Below, piece by piece: positions 9,401 to 21,400 of a DNA stretch of 64,000 bases. Position 1 is the first letter of the stretch; each line of letters opens with the position of its first letter. Source of the DNA: Nematopogon swammerdamellus (taxonomy: Eukaryota; Arthropoda; Insecta; Lepidoptera; Adelidae); NCBI GenBank assembly GCA_946902875.1, contig OX336342.1, positions 12,393,523-12,457,522 of the forward strand. Direction: 5' to 3'. The notes below the pieces were generated by a model. That model saw only the letters and a list, made by a program, of their open reading frames with translations. It had not been told where the DNA came from and did not search any database. A program made the translations under genes and the position numbers.

Positions 9401-12400
9401 ATGAAAATCCGTGGAGAGCAGATGGGAGCCGGCACATGTAAGAAATTCCTGCTCCGCGCGGAGCAGTTGGTAGCCGGCGGACAAAAGAAATACCTGCACC
9501 GCGCGGAGCAGTTGGGAGCCGGCGGACAAAAGAAATACCTGCACAGCGCGGAGCAGTTGGGAGCCGGTAGGGTATTTCAGGAAAAGGGGCAATTCTATAG
9601 GTCTACATGTAAAATGTTTTCGCATTACTAAATTGTTTGTGTTATCTTAAAATCATCTTATAAAGTCATCACAATTCTTATACATTTTAGAAATTAAAGT
9701 TAAAAAAAAAATATTTTAGAAATGGCTATTTTCAGACTCTAAAATTTGTTCGAGAGCTTGGAAAATTCACGGGACTGAACTCGGCTGCGATCCTCGGCGG
9801 GGACTCGATAGACAACCAGTTCAGCATGCTGACGGGCTCCATGCCGGACGTTGTGGTCGCCACGCCCGGCCGCTTCCTCCACATCTGTGTGGAGATGAAT
9901 CTCCAGCTAGCTAACATAAGTAAGTCCACATTTAAATATATTAAAATATAACGTTTCACAAATCACACCCGAGCCCATTGTAAGTAGAGAAGAATCCATG
10001 AGGTAGGCATGATCCTTGTTCTAAATTCTTAGACAAAAAAAAATGTACGCTCCACGCATCGGCAAATTTTTGTACAGCGAAAGTAGCCCGGGGTAAGCAT
10101 TATTATAACCTATGGGAGTCTACAGGTTAATCATAATACCTAATTAAAACGTACAGATAGAAAAATAGAAATACACAAGGGTACAGAGCGAAACAACTCT
10201 GTGTGGTCATCCTCGGTAGCTCAGTGGTGATATGCATCGGTATTCGATCGTCGAAGTTAAGCGCACCGAGTGCGGTCAGACTTTAGATGGGTTACCGTCC
10301 GACCATTATCCGGCTGGCTGTGGTTTGGTTCCACATAAAACTTTATCTGTATCCCTTACCTTATTAGGTGTAGTGTAGGGTTTATTGTTTATACTTACTT
10401 ATGTATTTGAGTGCAGTCTTACTGCCATACGAACTTGTCACAATTTGTTCTATTTAACCTGTTTGATACCACCGCACCGTAATGAATGAAGGTCAACCTT
10501 TTGATAATAATAAGTGAAAAAGAATAGAAGCAAATTTAATGGAGATATTGATACTTGGCAGGCAGGTTTAGGTTAGTGTTGTAATGTGGGTCACAGATGG
10601 TTTGCCCAACGATTCAGTTTACTGAAAACATCAATTTGTACCACAATATGAATCAGACCAGCGGCCTCGACAACGCTGGTCAAGAAAGTTTACACGGCGG
10701 TCACAACTCTCAGTCATGCCATGAGGCACAAAGAAAAAGAATCAAAATAGTGTTTTTTTTAGGTTTCCGTACCTGTTCGGAAGCCTATTTCTAAGCCTAC
10801 ACTGTCCGTCCGTCCATGTGTCCTACCTTTAAAGGGCTGAATCTCTTGAACCTTAATGGGTACCCGGTTGACATTTTCACAGAATATATGTTATAATGGC
10901 AATGATTTGTGACACAAGTAATTTTTAAAAAAGATAAAAAGTAAAACATTAGGGGTTTCCCCATAAAGGAAACATGTTTTAACCGACTTAAAAATAAAAA
11001 AGGAGGTTATAATTTCCACCCGTATGTAATATCGTTGGAATTGCACAATATTCGTATATATTAGTCTATGTGGGCTTCTAAACAGGTGTGCCAAATTTCA
11101 TAAATGTATGTACCTATGTATGTTTGTCCACGCATTTCTCCGAAACTATAAATCACATTATGAGAATTTATTGGCTTACATTTACTTCAACTTAGGGAAC
11201 CGTGCAAGTTTCATCAAAATTGGTCCAGTAGTTTTCAGGATATGGGCTGTTAAGTGTGTCAAATGGGTGAATAATTCTATACCACTATTCAATTGTCAAA
11301 GTCACTGACGATATCCGTCTAAATATGGAAAACAAAGATCTCACTGTTATTGTGTTACTTGATTTTAGTAACACCTTCAATGCAGTTGACTTTGACATCA
11401 TAGTGGAAATGCTGAGGTCTCTTAACTTATCTCCGGAGGTAATAGATTGGTTTGACTCATACCTTCGTGGTCGCCAGCAGCATGTTAGAATTGACAATGA
11501 CTTTTCTAAATGGTATGATTTAACTGCTGGTGTTCCACAGGGTGGTGTGTTATCTCCTCTACTCTTCGCAATTTTTATAAATTTTGTCTCCAAACTCTTA
11601 GTTTCTCTCTACCACTTGTATGCCGGCCGATGACTTACAACTATATCTGGCAGGTAGTATTGACGGCATTGCTGGAATCATTGATGTGATCAATGCTGAT
11701 CTGGCCACCATTTTTGGCTGGACAGATCCTTTGGACTCATCGTGAATCCAAATAAGTCTCAGGCAATGATTGCCGGAAGTCCTCGCCTACTATCGAGGAT
11801 TGATCGTGCCTCGTTGCCTGAGATTATGTACAACTGTACTGCCATACCATATACTAGGGTTGTCAAAAACCTGGGAATCCTTATGGATGATACGCTATCT
11901 TGGCAGGCTCAGGTCAATGAGGTCAGTCGAAAAGTCTATGCTGCGGCGCACTCCCTGAGGCGGCTGCAGAACCTTTTTCCGACCTCCACAAAGACAATTC
12001 TAGCACAATCGCTGCTTCTTCCCATCCTTGATTATGCGGATGTGTGTTGCCTGGACGTTACTGAGGAACTCCTGGACAAGCTTGAGCGTCTGCAAAACAT
12101 GTGTATACGCTTCATTTTCGGTCTACGTAAGTACGACCATGTTTCACAATACCGCAGATGTCTCAAGTGGCTCCCAATCCGTCTCCGCAGAAATTCCCAC
12201 ATTCTTGGCCTCCTTTATTCTTGTATTAACAACCCTTCTGCTCCCACTCGATCCCACTATCTTCGCGTTTTCAGTACTTATCTTCCCACGGTGTAACGCT
12301 TCGGTCAAGTGATGATAATATCTTAGCCATTTCCACTCATAAAACTGGATTTTATACAAACTCATTTTCAGTGCACGAAGCTCGGCTGTGGAATCTACTA

Positions 12401-15400
12401 CCTCACTCTATACGGCACTGCAAGTCGCTTCCGTTATTCAAAAAACACTTAAAGTTGTACTATCTCCGTCAATGTGAAGACAAAAGCTAAAAAATCCTTT
12501 AATTCTGAATGGACAATAATCCACCTATTTACGAAATGGGCGAACTCGCATAGTGGTAAATTGAGAAGTTGACGAACTACGAAGTTGGCAAACTATAGTT
12601 ATGACTAATTAAGAAGTTGACTGTCATCGCTGACACCACAGTATGTATGTATATATTTAGGTATTATGTATTATATAAATTGTAATTTATATGTATTTAA
12701 TGTAATTTATAAATAGTAATTCATATGTTTAATTAACTAGTACGTACTTATATGTAGTGTATATTATAGTTTATCATAGTTATTTTCCTTATATTATATT
12801 ATACATTCCCACACTCAAGTCTTTTGCTACTTCCTACTTATATCTCACAACATACGACTCTCAAACATCCAAAGGTTGACTGGGAGAAATCCCTGTTAAG
12901 GGATAAGTCCGCCTTTGCCCCTCATGTACATTACTTATTGTTTGTTTGTGTAAAATGTTTTCTGGAGCAATAAAGTATTTTCTATCTATCTATCTATCAA
13001 TATCATTACCTACTAAAAAGAGTGAAATAAAAAACTGTTTAAAAAAAGCATTGAACCAACTTTAAAAAACAACTACTTAGAAATAAAAATTATTAAATAA
13101 TTGAGTTGAACGCGGTACAAAAGCACACCAGAAAATTTATAGATGAAGCCCGTTTGTACTTTTGTACCGCCTTCGACTCAATTATTTAATAACTTTTAGT
13201 TCTAAGTAGTTTTTTGAAGTCGGGTCAATGTTTTTTGCTCTATCGTAAAAACAGTTATAATCAAACTTGGTGTGATTATAGTGCAAACTCTATTAAAATA
13301 AAAAAACAATAAAAAGCACGAGTCCAACTCACACTTGGCCAGTTTTGTATTGTATTTTATTATTTCAAACTCTACTCTTGACATTCAGTAGTATCAAGTG
13401 ACACTTCCTTTATCTATTCCTGCAGTTTTCTACTACCCGAGTATTGGGTCCTTAGGGGCTTTCCTTATTAGTCTTGAAAACTTTGTTGGTTGTCATCAAT
13501 TCCGCTGCTAGGTAATTTGGATTTGTTTCAATTATATATTATACACGGTGAACAAAAAACTTGTCGAACACCCGAAGGCAGGAAGTACAGTTTCAGATAC
13601 TGAATCCGATAGGCTAGTTTTTTTTTTAAATTCGGACAAAATTCTTCAATTAAAAAATAGAATTAGTATTACGACCTTTTACTTCTAATGCAAAATTCTC
13701 TAGGAGGCGCGGCGGCGGCGCGCGCGAGACACAAAGCGCCCGCCGCCGCGGCGGCGGGCGCTTTGTGTCATAAATTATCTTGGGGAGTCATCGAATGAAG
13801 TGAAGGCAGGGAGCGTGTTCTTATGTCTTTAGTAAAATTCTTTGTAAAATAATTGGCCGATTTTAATATTTTTTTTTGTCTTCTGTATTGAAAATGAAGT
13901 CGGTAAGTGCTTTGAGGTCAGTTAGTGTGCAACAAACTATTATTTTGTATACCTAATAAATAAGTATTAGAATATTACCTAGGTAGTTACCTAGAAGACT
14001 GATATCACGTGCTTAAGACATATGGTAGTAGGGTTTAACTTCACATCACTGTTATGATGGCATGCAGACATAATTTAGTTATTTAAAGACATCTTGATAC
14101 TTAGGAATAATTGAAAAAGGGCATATTTTCATATAAATTTCGAGAAAAAAAAACTAGCCTATCCGATTCAGTATCTGAAACTGTACTTCCTGCCCGAAGT
14201 GTTTGACAGGTTTTTTGTTCACCGTGTATATATATATTTTTTTTAAACCTCTATTCTTTCTTTTGCTTTCTCCTTAATGGATATTCTGGTGCCTTATGGC
14301 TTTAGTGAAAATTAAACACAAACCACTGCTTAGAGATAATTAAAATTTTCAGAAATGATAGTATTCGATGAAGCGGACCGTCTCTTTGAGCTCGGCTTCG
14401 GCGAGCAACTGCGCGAGATCGTGTCGCGCCTCCCGTCCGGCCGCCAGTCGCTTCTCTTCTCGGCCACTCTGCCCAAGATGCTGGTTGAGTTCGCGCGCGC
14501 CGGGCTCACGGAGCCCGTTCTCTTGCGGCTCGATGTCGAGTGGAAGCTGCCCTCCACACTCTGGCTCGGCTGGATCGCCATAAGGTCCGAATTGAGGACG
14601 GCGGCGTTGCTGCAGCTCTTGAATAAAGTACTGACACCGACGACGCCGCAAGCTGTGGTTTTTGCAGCTACGAAACATCACGTGGAGTATCTACATCTGG
14701 TGAGTTGTGTTGCTTTCATCTTCCTGTTAAAATATTCAGAACCCTGGGTCTACTGGATCTATTAGCTATTTAGAATCCAGTTTTAGACTCAGGTTTAGAC
14801 CAGTATTAGTAGTGGGTAAGCCAGTAACAAAGATTAATTTTCAGAAATGCAACAACTCATGGATTTAATAAAAACCGGCCAAGTGCGAGTCGAACTCGCG
14901 CACCGAGGGTTCTGTATCGCCATGTCATGGTCAGCGCCACTCACGCCATCTATGTATTAGTTAAAATGCTTCATACTCTTTTCGGTAGATGGCTACCCTT
15001 TTTAGTTTCTTCTATGGGGACCTCCGTGAATTTAACGCATATTCTGTGAAAATTTCAACAGGCTATTATTATTCAACCTATTACGGTTCAAGAGATACAG
15101 CCCTCGGACAGACGGACAGACGGAAAGACAGACAGACGGCGTAGGCTTAGTAATAGGGTCCCGTATGACAGATACGGAACCCTAAAAATTTCTGTTTTAT
15201 ACATGAATTGCTTATGAGCAAAGTTATAATAATAGCATGTCGAAACTTTCAAATAATAAACCATAAACAAGGTTATTGTTATTTTTTATTTCCAGGTATT
15301 TTGTGTGCTATAATAATTTTATTGTATGTGCTTCTTTTTCAACAGGTGCTGCAAAAGGCCTGTATAGACTCAACATTTGCGTACTCTGGACTGGACCCAT

Positions 15401-18400
15401 CTGCGCGTAAGATCGCGCTCGGTCGTTTCGCCGCGCGGAAGTGTGCGGTGCTGATCGTTACGGACGTCGCGGCGCGCGGACTCGACCTGCCCTCTCTCGA
15501 CACCGTTATCAACTACAATTTCCCAGCGAAGCCCAAGCTGTTTGTGCATCGCGTTGGTGCGTATTGATAGTTTACTGTATGAATGCACCATCAAGTTTTG
15601 TCATGAATATAAGGCTCGAGATGATTGAATGTAACAGCTTTATAGATACATCCGCAATCCTATAGCGAAAGAGTCTAGATGAACATTTCTAAAAACTGTC
15701 AGGAGATGGTTTAATCATCGGCTAGACATTGCGCAGAATCAGGCCTTCGTCACTCGCTCAAGGTCGCGCGTTAAATGCCTACCGCTTAGCGTGTCGGTTA
15801 ATGCACAATTAAATGATGATCATTAAATTTATTGATCAAACAAAACTATCACTGGAAGCACAGCATATATATGGCTAAAGCAGTATGGAAACTACGTACA
15901 AAACGACCGAAACGACGCACTCACACACACGCACGCCTCAACAAGGCCCCGAAGCGAATGTCGCAAACAATCAGTCGCGGGTGCCGCGTCCGAGTGGTCG
16001 TGTTTGTTTTTGTTGCATGCGCCACGGACAGTCCGCGATCTTTTAGAATGCAAAAAAATTTTTCGACTGTTGTCACTTTATATTAACTTTTGACAAATGT
16101 TGACAACTTTTGTCAACTTTTCTCATCTTTTGCCAACTTCTGTCACATTTTGTCAACTTTTATCGACTGTTGTCAACTCTTGTAAACTTTTCTTATCTTT
16201 TGCCAACTTCTGTCACCTTTTGTCAACTTTTATCGACTGTTGTCAACTCTTGTCAAGTTTTGTAAACTTTTGTCAACTCTCGGTAACTTATGTCAACTCT
16301 TGTCAACTTTTTTCAACTTTTCTCATCTTTTGCCAACTTCTGTCACCTTTTGTCAACTTTTATCGACTGTTGTCAACTCTTGTCAAGTTTTGTGAACTTT
16401 TGAGAACTTTCGCCAACTCTCGGTAACTTATGTCAACTCTTGTCAACTTTTGTCAAATTTTCTTATCTTTTGCCAACTTCTGTCACCTTTTGTCAACTTT
16501 TATCGACTGTTGTCAACTCTTGTCAAGTTTGTACACTTTTGAGAACTTTTGTCAACTGTCGGTAACTTATGTCAACTTTTGTCAACTTTTCTCATCTTTT
16601 GCCAACTTCTGTCACCTTTTGTCAACTTTTATCGACTGTTGTCAAGTTCTGTAAACTTTTGAGAACTTTTGCCAACTCTCGGTAACTTATGTCAACTCTT
16701 GTCAACTTTTGTCAACTTTTCTTATATTTTGCCAACTTCTGTCACCTTTTGTCAACTCTTATCGACTGTTGTCAACTCTTGTCAATGTTTGTCAACCTTG
16801 GTCAACTTTTGTCAACTTTCGTCAATATTTGTAAACTTTTGTCAACTTTTATCGACTGTTGTCAATGTTTATCAACCTTGGTCAACTTTTGTCAACTTTC
16901 GTCAACATTTGTCAACTTTTATCATATATTTTTCAACTTTTATCGACTGTTGTCAACTCTTGTCAATGTTTCTCAACCTTGGTCAACTTTTGTCAACTTT
17001 CGTTAATATTTGTCAACTTTTGTCATCTTTTGTCAACTTTTATCGACTGTTGTCAACTCTTGTCAATGTTTGTCAACCTTGGTCAACTTTTATCAACTTT
17101 CGTCAACATTTGTCAACTTTTGTCATCTTTTGTCAACTTTTATCGACTGTTGTCAACTCTTGTCAATGTTTGTTAACCTTCGTCGGCCTTTTGTCATCTT
17201 TTGTCAACTTTTATCGACCTGTGTCAACTTTTATCGACTGTTGTCAACTCGTGTCAATGTCAACCTAACCTTGGTCAACTTTTGTCAACTTTCGTCAACA
17301 TTTGTCATCTTTGTCAACTTTTATCGACTGTTGTCAACTCTTGTGATTGTTTGTCAATCTTAGTCAACATTTTGTCATCTTTTGTCAACGTTTGTCAACT
17401 TTTGTATACTTTTCTCGACTTTTGTGAACTTATAGCCACTTTCGTCATCTTTTGTCAACTTTTGCCAACTTCTCTCAGCTTTTGTCAGCTTTTATCATAT
17501 TTTAACCACTGTTGTCAACTTTTGTCACTTTTATGAACTTTTGTCAGCTTTCGTTAACAAGGAGTTGACAAAAGTTGACAAGAGTTTACATAAGTTGACT
17601 AAAGTTTAACTCTTGTCAACGAAAGTTGAAAACTGGACAAAAGATGGGAAAAGTTGACGAAAGTTGACAAACAGCTGACATAAGTTGACAAACGTAGACA
17701 AAATATGAAAAAAGTTGACAATACTTAGTTGATATTAATTAACAATAGTTGACGAAAGTTGACAAACGTTGACAAGAGTTGACAAAAGTTCATAAAAGTG
17801 ACAGAACTTGGCAAAAGTTGACAATAGTGGTTAAAAGTTGACAGAAGTTAGTAAAAGTTGACAAAAGATGACGGAAGTTGAGAAAAGTTGACGGAAGCTG
17901 GCCTAAGTTCATAAAAGTGACAGAAGTTGGCAAAAGTTGACAAAAATTTCCGAAAGTTGACAACAGTGATATACATATTTTACAAAAGCTGATAGAAGTT
18001 GGCAAAAATTGACAAAAGATGACGAAAGTGGCTATAAGTTAACAAAAGTCGACAAAAGCCATAAAAGTAGACAATCGTTGACGAAAGTTGACAAAAGTTG
18101 ACGAAAATTGACAAAAGTTGACAAATGTTGACAAGAGTTGACATAAGTTGCCGAGAGTTGATAAAAGTTCTCAAAAGTTTACAAAACTTGACAAGAGTTG
18201 ACAACAGTCGATAAAAGTTCACAAAAGGTGACAGAAGTTGGCAAAAGATGAGAAAAGTTGATAAAAGAGAACGAAAGTGGCTATAATTTCACAAAAATCG
18301 AGAAAAATAGACAAAAGTTGACAAACGTTGACAAAAGATGACAAAAGTCGACAAATGTTGACGAAAGTTGACAAAAGTAACCAAGGTTGACAAAGATTGA

Positions 18401-21400
18401 CATGAGTTGACAACAGCCGATAAAAGTTGACAAAAGATGACAAAAGATGACAAATGTTGACGAAAGTTGACAAAAGTTGACCAAGGTTGACAAACATTGA
18501 CAAGAGTTGACAACAGTCGATGAAAGTTGACAAAAGATGACAAAAGTTGACAAATGTTGACGAAAGCTCACAAAAGTTTACCAAGGTTGACACACATTGA
18601 CAAGACTTGACAACAGTCGATAAAAGTTGACAAAAGATGACTGAAATTGGCAAAAGATGAGAAAAGTTGACAAACATTTACAATGGTTGACAACAGCTGA
18701 CAAAAGTTGTAAACAATTTACAAAAGTTAATAAAAGTTGACAAAAGTCGAGAAAAGTTATATCAATTCATATTTATAGCAACCACGTTTTGAACTTATTA
18801 TTGATGATTGATTATATTGATTATTTGATCATTACATTACAGAACCTAAATAAATGTTTTAATAAATAATAATTTTACAATTTTACAAAAAAAATTGAAT
18901 GACATCCCTAACGCTCCAATGGAGCGTAGGTACTTATTTTAACAAATAGGCCTAGTTTCCATACTGCTTTAGCCATATATATGCTGTGCTGGAAGGTTGC
19001 ACGCTTCCATGTGAAAAACTAATTGTGACGCTAACGCATGCATGAATTTGTTCGCATGAATTTGCCGTAGCTAAATATAGTATCGTTGGTAGGTATCATC
19101 TTCATTTTATTCCTCACAAAAAGACAGCCCAAAGACACAGCCCTTACACGCACTGACCGACGCGCTTTCGAGATAGAGTTACGCGACAGAAAGAGAAGCG
19201 AAATGTAGGTGGATAACGTGGTTAGGCATGAAGCTCTGTGCGAGTCAATTTGTACTTTATCACGTCGTCGCAGAGTAGCTATTTCTTTGTGAGTGTTTGT
19301 ACAGAGAAGCTTCTGTACGGAGTATTCTTTTCTATTCTGTGGCAGAATGTCCGAATGTTTCTCTCTCTCTCTCTCTCTTTCTCTCTCCCTCTCTCTCTCT
19401 GAGCTAAGCTAATATTTATTTTTCATAATGTTATTATATAATTTGCTAGTAGTATTGGTTATGGTAGGAGATGGTTTCGCATGAGTTCATGCATTGTGCG
19501 TTGCACAAATAAGTAATGTTAATAAATTCACATGTAAGTAATATCAAAATTGGCCAACACAATAATAATTTGGCAGGTAGATGTGCTCGCGCGGGTCGCT
19601 CGGGGCGTGCGTTCTCTCTGGTGGCCGCGGAGGACGTAGCGCACCTGCTGGACTTGCATCTGTTCCTGGGCGAGTCTGTGCGCAGGCCGACGGCCGCCGG
19701 CGCGGTGGGCGACGCGAGCGCGGGAGGTGTGTGGGGCGCCGCACCCGCCGGACCGCTTGAGGCCCAGCATGCTGAGGTGGCAGCTTGGGAGAGAGACAAT
19801 TCGGAGATTGTGAGTACAGATGTTTTATCTCACGAGCGCGGGTGAGCCGCGCTTGTGTGTGTAAATATAAAATATACATGCACACTGTCTTTGTCTGCGT
19901 AAGCTCGGGAGCGCTACCTGCGCTAACGCACACACACACAGGAGCGCGTGTCTATACGCATTACAACTACAAGCATGGCTCACCCACGCTCGTGAGATAA
20001 AACATCTGTAATTTGTTTTTATTATTTCTTGGTAAATAGATTTTAGGGCTTTTTAGTACCTACATAATATGCGTATTAAAATGTTATCTTTTGTTTGTTT
20101 GTTTGCTACCTCTTGGGAAGGCAGGTGGGCCATTCTCCGCACTGAGACCTCAAGACGTCGGTTGTTGGTGACACCTATGATTAACAAGTGCCTATTGAGT
20201 GGGCAGTAACCTGTAAGGAGTACCACCGCTGTTCGGAGTTGACCCCTGTGGAACTTTACCAGCTTCCTGAGTCGTAGGTCCAGTTTGGGAATAGCGTCCC
20301 GGGATTGCCTGCAGTCCTGGTGTTAGTTGAATGTTGGTGTTATTAGTTGGTGTTAGTGCTTAGCCAGCTCGTCCGCCGCATCGCTCTGTGTCCCCTGATC
20401 CACTGTAGGGTTACCTTGTTGTTTACTGCTATACCCTCTAGTGCCTGGTGCCACTGGAGTATCAGTCCAGTGTTGATTGTCACGGTGGTGCTTAGTGCCT
20501 GTAGCACAAATGCGCTGTCCGACAGTACTCTGATCTGGTATCCAGTGATTTCTCTGCTGCGTACTGCTGCTGCTGCCTTTATTATTACGATGCACTCAGC
20601 CTGGAAGATTGAGTTGTGAATACCTAGGGTTCACCCTAGGTATTCACCTAGATATTTTTTATTTTATTTTATGTGATTGATATCTTATGTGTAACCTCAG
20701 AACTGATGTTGAGCATTGTAAATAACGTCTATTTTAAGAAATTTAGGTTAAAATTTTGAAATGACCTTTCAGTTATGTCACCAATTTTTGGAATGATCCG
20801 AAAGCATATATTGTCAGAGTAGAACACAGTAGGTCACTGTCTTTGTGCCGTACTTGCTGCCTAGTCTGTTCTAATACTTTGCTGAAGGTGGTGGACAGTG
20901 TTGTGCGATGTTCCCGGTTAATCTGCTCATTTTTTTGGTACACAAAGTGATTGTATGTAACTCAAGCTCATAGTGACTTGTATATGCAAAAATATGAAAA
21001 ATAGTTTGTGTCTACTTATAGTCAAAATAACACTGGTTTAGTAATTATAAAATTAATGAGCTGGCCTTTAACCCTTGAGGCTGAAGCGGCGCGACTGTGC
21101 GGCCGCGGTTGGCAGCAGTACATCAAGTGGCGCGAGGCGGCCTCTGCAGAGTCCAACAAGCGAGCCAAGAGCACCGCACCGCCTGCCGCCACGCATCCTT
21201 ACTTCCTACTCACTCCTGAGGATGACGACACCACAGCACGCACGGCGCATACACTGCTACAGCAGATCAAGAAATATACGCCTAAAGGGGTAACTTTTTA
21301 TATCCCTAGAAGGTGTGGAACTAAGCTTGCGATGGCTTCACCGAATATATCCGGGCCCATCAGCAGTAGAGGAGGGTGTTAATCAAGGTCAGGACTAGCG

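Larger units (their letters stand above)
10975..13385 (+). mobile_element. CCGACTT fold-back-type element split by a LINE
   Basis: The sequence from TTTTAACCGACTT at 10975 through CTATGTGGGCTTCTAAACAG to about 11290, and from AAAAAGAGTGAAATAAAAAA at 13015 onward, is found almost contiguously at 55814-56440. The LINE between 11299 and 13000 therefore appears to have inserted into this element. The right part forms a long hairpin (13049-13229). Confidence 0.65.

Noticed and set aside
16097..18677. Many frames of 70-199 codons with repeated [14 protein letters not shown] peptides
   Set aside because: They come from the 10-bp repeat, which keeps all frames open and yields 10-residue peptide repeats; no start context, splice sites or domain.
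16060..18760. CRISPR array
   Set aside because: Eukaryotic DNA, and the repeats are contiguous with no unique spacers; same for the 68-, 102- and 109-bp arrays.
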